From positions 1 to 64,000 of the forward strand of contig NZ_LR590484.1 of the NCBI RefSeq assembly GCF_901482695.1: DNA of 64,000 nucleotides, in the 5' to 3' direction. Position 1 is the first letter of the stretch. Each line of letters opens with the position of its first letter. The DNA is from Sphingobacterium thalpophilum (GTDB taxonomy: Bacteria; Bacteroidota; Bacteroidia; Sphingobacteriales; Sphingobacteriaceae). The position numbers and the translations under genes are program-made. The notes under the pieces are model-generated. The model did not search any database and was not told the DNA's origin. It saw only the letters and a list, made by a program, of their open reading frames with translations. Shown one piece after another: positions 62,063 to 64,000 of the stretch.

Positions 62063-63478
62063 TTAAGCACTTTTAGTTTTAGAAAATCCCCTGCGGGTCA
62101 TCGTTCCCCATTTCATATCTTTTCGTGTCAGATACTGGACATATCCCCGCAAAGTAAAAATGACGACAAAGGGATGATAGAGTATAGGTTCGAGCGCTGA
62201 GAATAGAATCAACTTGAGGTATTCCCAGAAATATTTATAGAGCTTGGCCAGTACCAGATCATAGGAAACGGTGATCACGGAGACCGAGAAGCCAATCAGA
62301 TAAGCATAGAGCAACATCATCCAGAAAGTATCAAAGTTTATCTGATGGGTAATCAGCAGAAAGATCATGAACAGCAGACCGACAAATTCAATGATCGGGG
62401 CAAGGAACTCAAAAAATATCATATAAGGTAATACCAGGAGGCCCAGGCGCCCATAGTCTTTGTTGAAGACCATTTTGCGGTGATCGACCAGAAACTGGAA
62501 GAGTCCTCTTCCCCAGCGGCTCCGCTGCCGGTTCAAGATGCTGAGGTTTGGGGGACCCTCTGTCCAGCACAAGCTATAGGGGCATTGCGCAATCCTATAT
62601 TCACGTTTATTTTCGAGCATATAAGCAGCGATACGGGTCGTGATATCCATGTCTTCGGCGTGGGAAGCAGAGTCGAAGCCTCCGACGGCAATGATGATTT
62701 TGGTATCAAAGAGACCGAATCCACCAGAGACGTTAGGTACCGCATTGATCATATCCCAGCCCATTTTTCCGACCAGATAAGATCTCAGGTATTCGGTCTC
62801 CTGAAATAAGGGGATCAGGCCTCCGGGCGGTTTGACCCGTGTGATATTGCCCTTCTCGATATGGCAGCTATTGACCATCCGCATAGTGGCCCCCACGGCG
62901 ATGACATGCTTTTCCGAATCCAGTATGGGCAGTACGATCTTGCCCAGGCTGTCCTTGGCGAGGATACAGTCGACATCCGTATTGATAAAATAATCGTTCT
63001 GAGCGACATTGACCCCAGCGTTGATCGCGTCGGCTTTGGTGCCGCCATTTTCTTTATCCAAAACGATCAGTCTATGGTATTCCGGATTTTTGGATCGGAA
63101 AACCCGTTTAATGGGTTTACAATACACCTTATACACCAGGTAATAGGGCACCTCTTCGAGCTCAAATTCTTTGACTAGAATATCCAGGGTTCTGTCTTTG
63201 CTGCCGTCATTGACCACAACCACTTCAAAATTGGGATAGTCGAGATTCAGGAGCGAGTTGACGCTGTCCAGAATGATCACCTCCTCATTGAAAGCAGGTG
63301 CGACGATAGAAACTCCCGGCGCCTTCTCCGGAAAATCCCGCAGATAGTTCTCTTCCCGTTTTGTGTACCGGTAGCGATAACGCAGGGTATTGTAATAACT
63401 CATCACCATGAGGGCTACATAACACAGCCCCAATGCTGTGGCATAGAAATAGATGAGATAGGTAAAAAAATAGACCAT
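62063..63478 (-). CDS. Membrane glycosyltransferase family 2 (processive polysaccharide synthase type)
   Basis: 471 aa. N-terminal membrane helix ('FTYLIYFYATALGLCYVALMV'), GT2 domain: 'VSIVAPAFNEEVIILDSVNSLL', 'VVVNDGSKD' (first Asp), 'NTDVDC' (DxD), 'HAEDMDITTR' (third Asp) and the processivity motif 'RQRSRWGRG' (QxxRW). Three or four C-terminal membrane helices follow. It should polymerise a beta-linked polysaccharide from a nucleotide sugar, like NodC/PgaC/BcsA relatives. It starts 12 nt after a HEAT-repeat gene and ends 11 nt before the TPR/YaiO gene, so all three are one operon. Confidence 0.92.
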   Translation of the reverse strand: MVYFFTYLIYFYATALGLCYVALMVMSYYNTLRYRYRYTKREENYLRDFPEKAPGVSIVAPAFNEEVIILDSVNSLLNLDYPNFEVVVVNDGSKDRTLDILVKEFELEEVPYYLVYKVYCKPIKRVFRSKNPEYHRLIVLDKENGGTKADAINAGVNVAQNDYFINTDVDCILAKDSLGKIVLPILDSEKHVIAVGATMRMVNSCHIEKGNITRVKPPGGLIPLFQETEYLRSYLVGKMGWDMINAVPNVSGGFGLFDTKIIIAVGGFDSASHAEDMDITTRIAAYMLENKREYRIAQCPYSLCWTEGPPNLSILNRQRSRWGRGLFQFLVDHRKMVFNKDYGRLGLLVLPYMIFFEFLAPIIEFVGLLFMIFLLITHQINFDTFWMMLLYAYLIGFSVSVITVSYDLVLAKLYKYFWEYLKLILFSALEPILYHPFVVIFTLRGYVQYLTRKDMKWGTMTRRGFSKTKSA

Positions 63479-63490
63479 TATAATAAAATT

Positions 63491-64000
63491 TTAAGCTGAT
63501 ATAACGAACCGTTCGGCAAACACTTGATTGAGCAATATCTTCTCCTTATCCCTGGACTGTAAAATGGCCTCTTCCTGGAGGCGGAGAAGCAGTATTTCCC
63601 CTTCCTTTCCATGTGCTTTAATCGACCGCGCTATCGCTATTTTGAGGTCGTCATCATCCGAAAAGGAATAGGTATCCGTCAAGAAAGGGATGACCTGATC
63701 GGACCTTAACCTGGCCATCGCTTTAACGATAGCTTCACGGACGGCCGCAGACTCGAGCGGAAAACGCGCCACGAGTTCCTTCACCCCTTCGTTATATTGC
63801 AACTCCCCGAGTGTAAGGATAATCTGTGCACGGATATCCCTATTTTCCTGGGTACTCAGCATCTCCAGCAGGGCCGGACAAGCTTCGAGCTGCTTAAAAA
63901 AACCGATTTCCTGTATAATAAATTGGATATAATTGACATGTCTGGAATTATTGATCCAGCGGAGCAGATTTGGCAGCTTAATTTCCTGCGAACGCTTCAC
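63491..64000 (-). CDS. HEAT-repeat protein, C-terminal part (continues past window edge)
   Basis: 169 residues are visible, open to the right edge. Paired helices of about 30 residues ('LEACPALLEMLSTQENRDIRAQIILTLGELQYNEGVKELVARF', 'AVREAIVKAMARLRSDQVIPFL', 'DDLKIAIARSIKAHG') are HEAT/PBS-lyase-like repeats. It directly precedes a GT2 polysaccharide synthase, a common Bacteroidota arrangement, in which the HEAT protein (often membrane-anchored by an N-terminal part not seen here) probably helps the synthase. Upstream portion unknown. Confidence 0.85.
   Translation of the reverse strand: MKRSQEIKLPNLLRWINNSRHVNYIQFIIQEIGFFKQLEACPALLEMLSTQENRDIRAQIILTLGELQYNEGVKELVARFPLESAAVREAIVKAMARLRSDQVIPFLTDTYSFSDDDDLKIAIARSIKAHGKEGEILLLRLQEEAILQSRDKEKILLNQVFAERFVISA

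Noticed and set aside
1..64000. Mobile elements, CRISPR arrays, tRNA and rRNA genes
   Set aside because: No transposase, integrase, regularly spaced repeat array or recognisable RNA gene was found on reading both strands.

Overview
The window looks like chromosomal DNA from a polysaccharide-degrading member of the Bacteroidota, most like the Sphingobacteriaceae (Sphingobacterium/Pedobacter type). The grounds are three SusC/SusD outer-membrane pairs, two hybrid two-component systems (HTCS) carrying an AraC-type output domain, TPR regulators with a LuxR-like C-terminus, many lipoproteins, a fimbrillin-like protein, and promoter boxes matching the Bacteroidota -7 consensus TAnnTTTG. I saw no rRNA, tRNA, CRISPR array or insertion sequence. 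Family calls come from reading the proteins, not from database searches.

Layout. (1) 1-11.4 kb, minus strand: a small polysaccharide-utilisation locus (PUL 1) with an HTCS regulator, an 857-aa clan GH-A-like glycosidase, SusC, SusD, and the first 14 codons of another exported protein at the left edge. (2) 11.4-16.4 kb: two tandem TPR regulators, of which the first is broken by a stop codon and a frameshift, a short surface-protein remnant, and a cyclase-family protein on the plus strand. (3) 16.5-41.2 kb: a glucuronoxylan PUL. GH115 and GH67 alpha-glucuronidases, a GH10 xylanase, two GH43 enzymes, a CE20-like acetylesterase, a GPH sugar symporter, SusC/SusD, an FGGY sugar kinase and an Fsr-type MFS carrier all lie on the minus strand. 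A divergent plus-strand HTCS (37210-41247) is the presumed activator. (4) 41.2-47.2 kb: YdeI-like protein, GH105 lipoprotein, fimbrillin-like lipoprotein, a 55-aa peptide gene and a third TPR regulator. (5) 47.6-53.4 kb: an enzyme-free SusC/SusD operon with a small lipoprotein and a small beta-barrel. (6) 53.5-59.7 kb: a duplicated terminator-ended element, a divergent LytS/LytTR pair, a lipocalin-like lipoprotein, and a lipoprotein-CPBP protease-lipoprotein cassette. (7) 59.8-64 kb: a HEAT-repeat protein, a processive-type GT2 and a TPR/YaiO protein, probably an exopolysaccharide cluster. The TPR/YaiO gene has a premature stop and seems to be fused by deletion to the tail of a CotH-like kinase gene.

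How the xylan genes fit together (inference from families): SusC/SusD import acetylated glucuronoxylan oligosaccharides. GH10 cuts the backbone, the esterase removes acetyl groups, and GH115 and GH67 remove glucuronic acid. GH43 enzymes release xylose or arabinose, the GPH symporter takes products into the cytoplasm where the signal-less GH43 acts, and the FGGY kinase may phosphorylate the pentulose.

The most interesting observation is regulatory. Between GH115 and its HTCS there are four copies of the half-site TGTTNC spaced exactly 21 bp apart. Two related half-sites with the same 21-bp spacing sit upstream of the GH43-SusC-SusD genes, sharing an identical 15-bp sequence. In both places the proximal half-site lies 36 nt from a -7 box. 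PUL 1 has a different half-site with nearly the same geometry.
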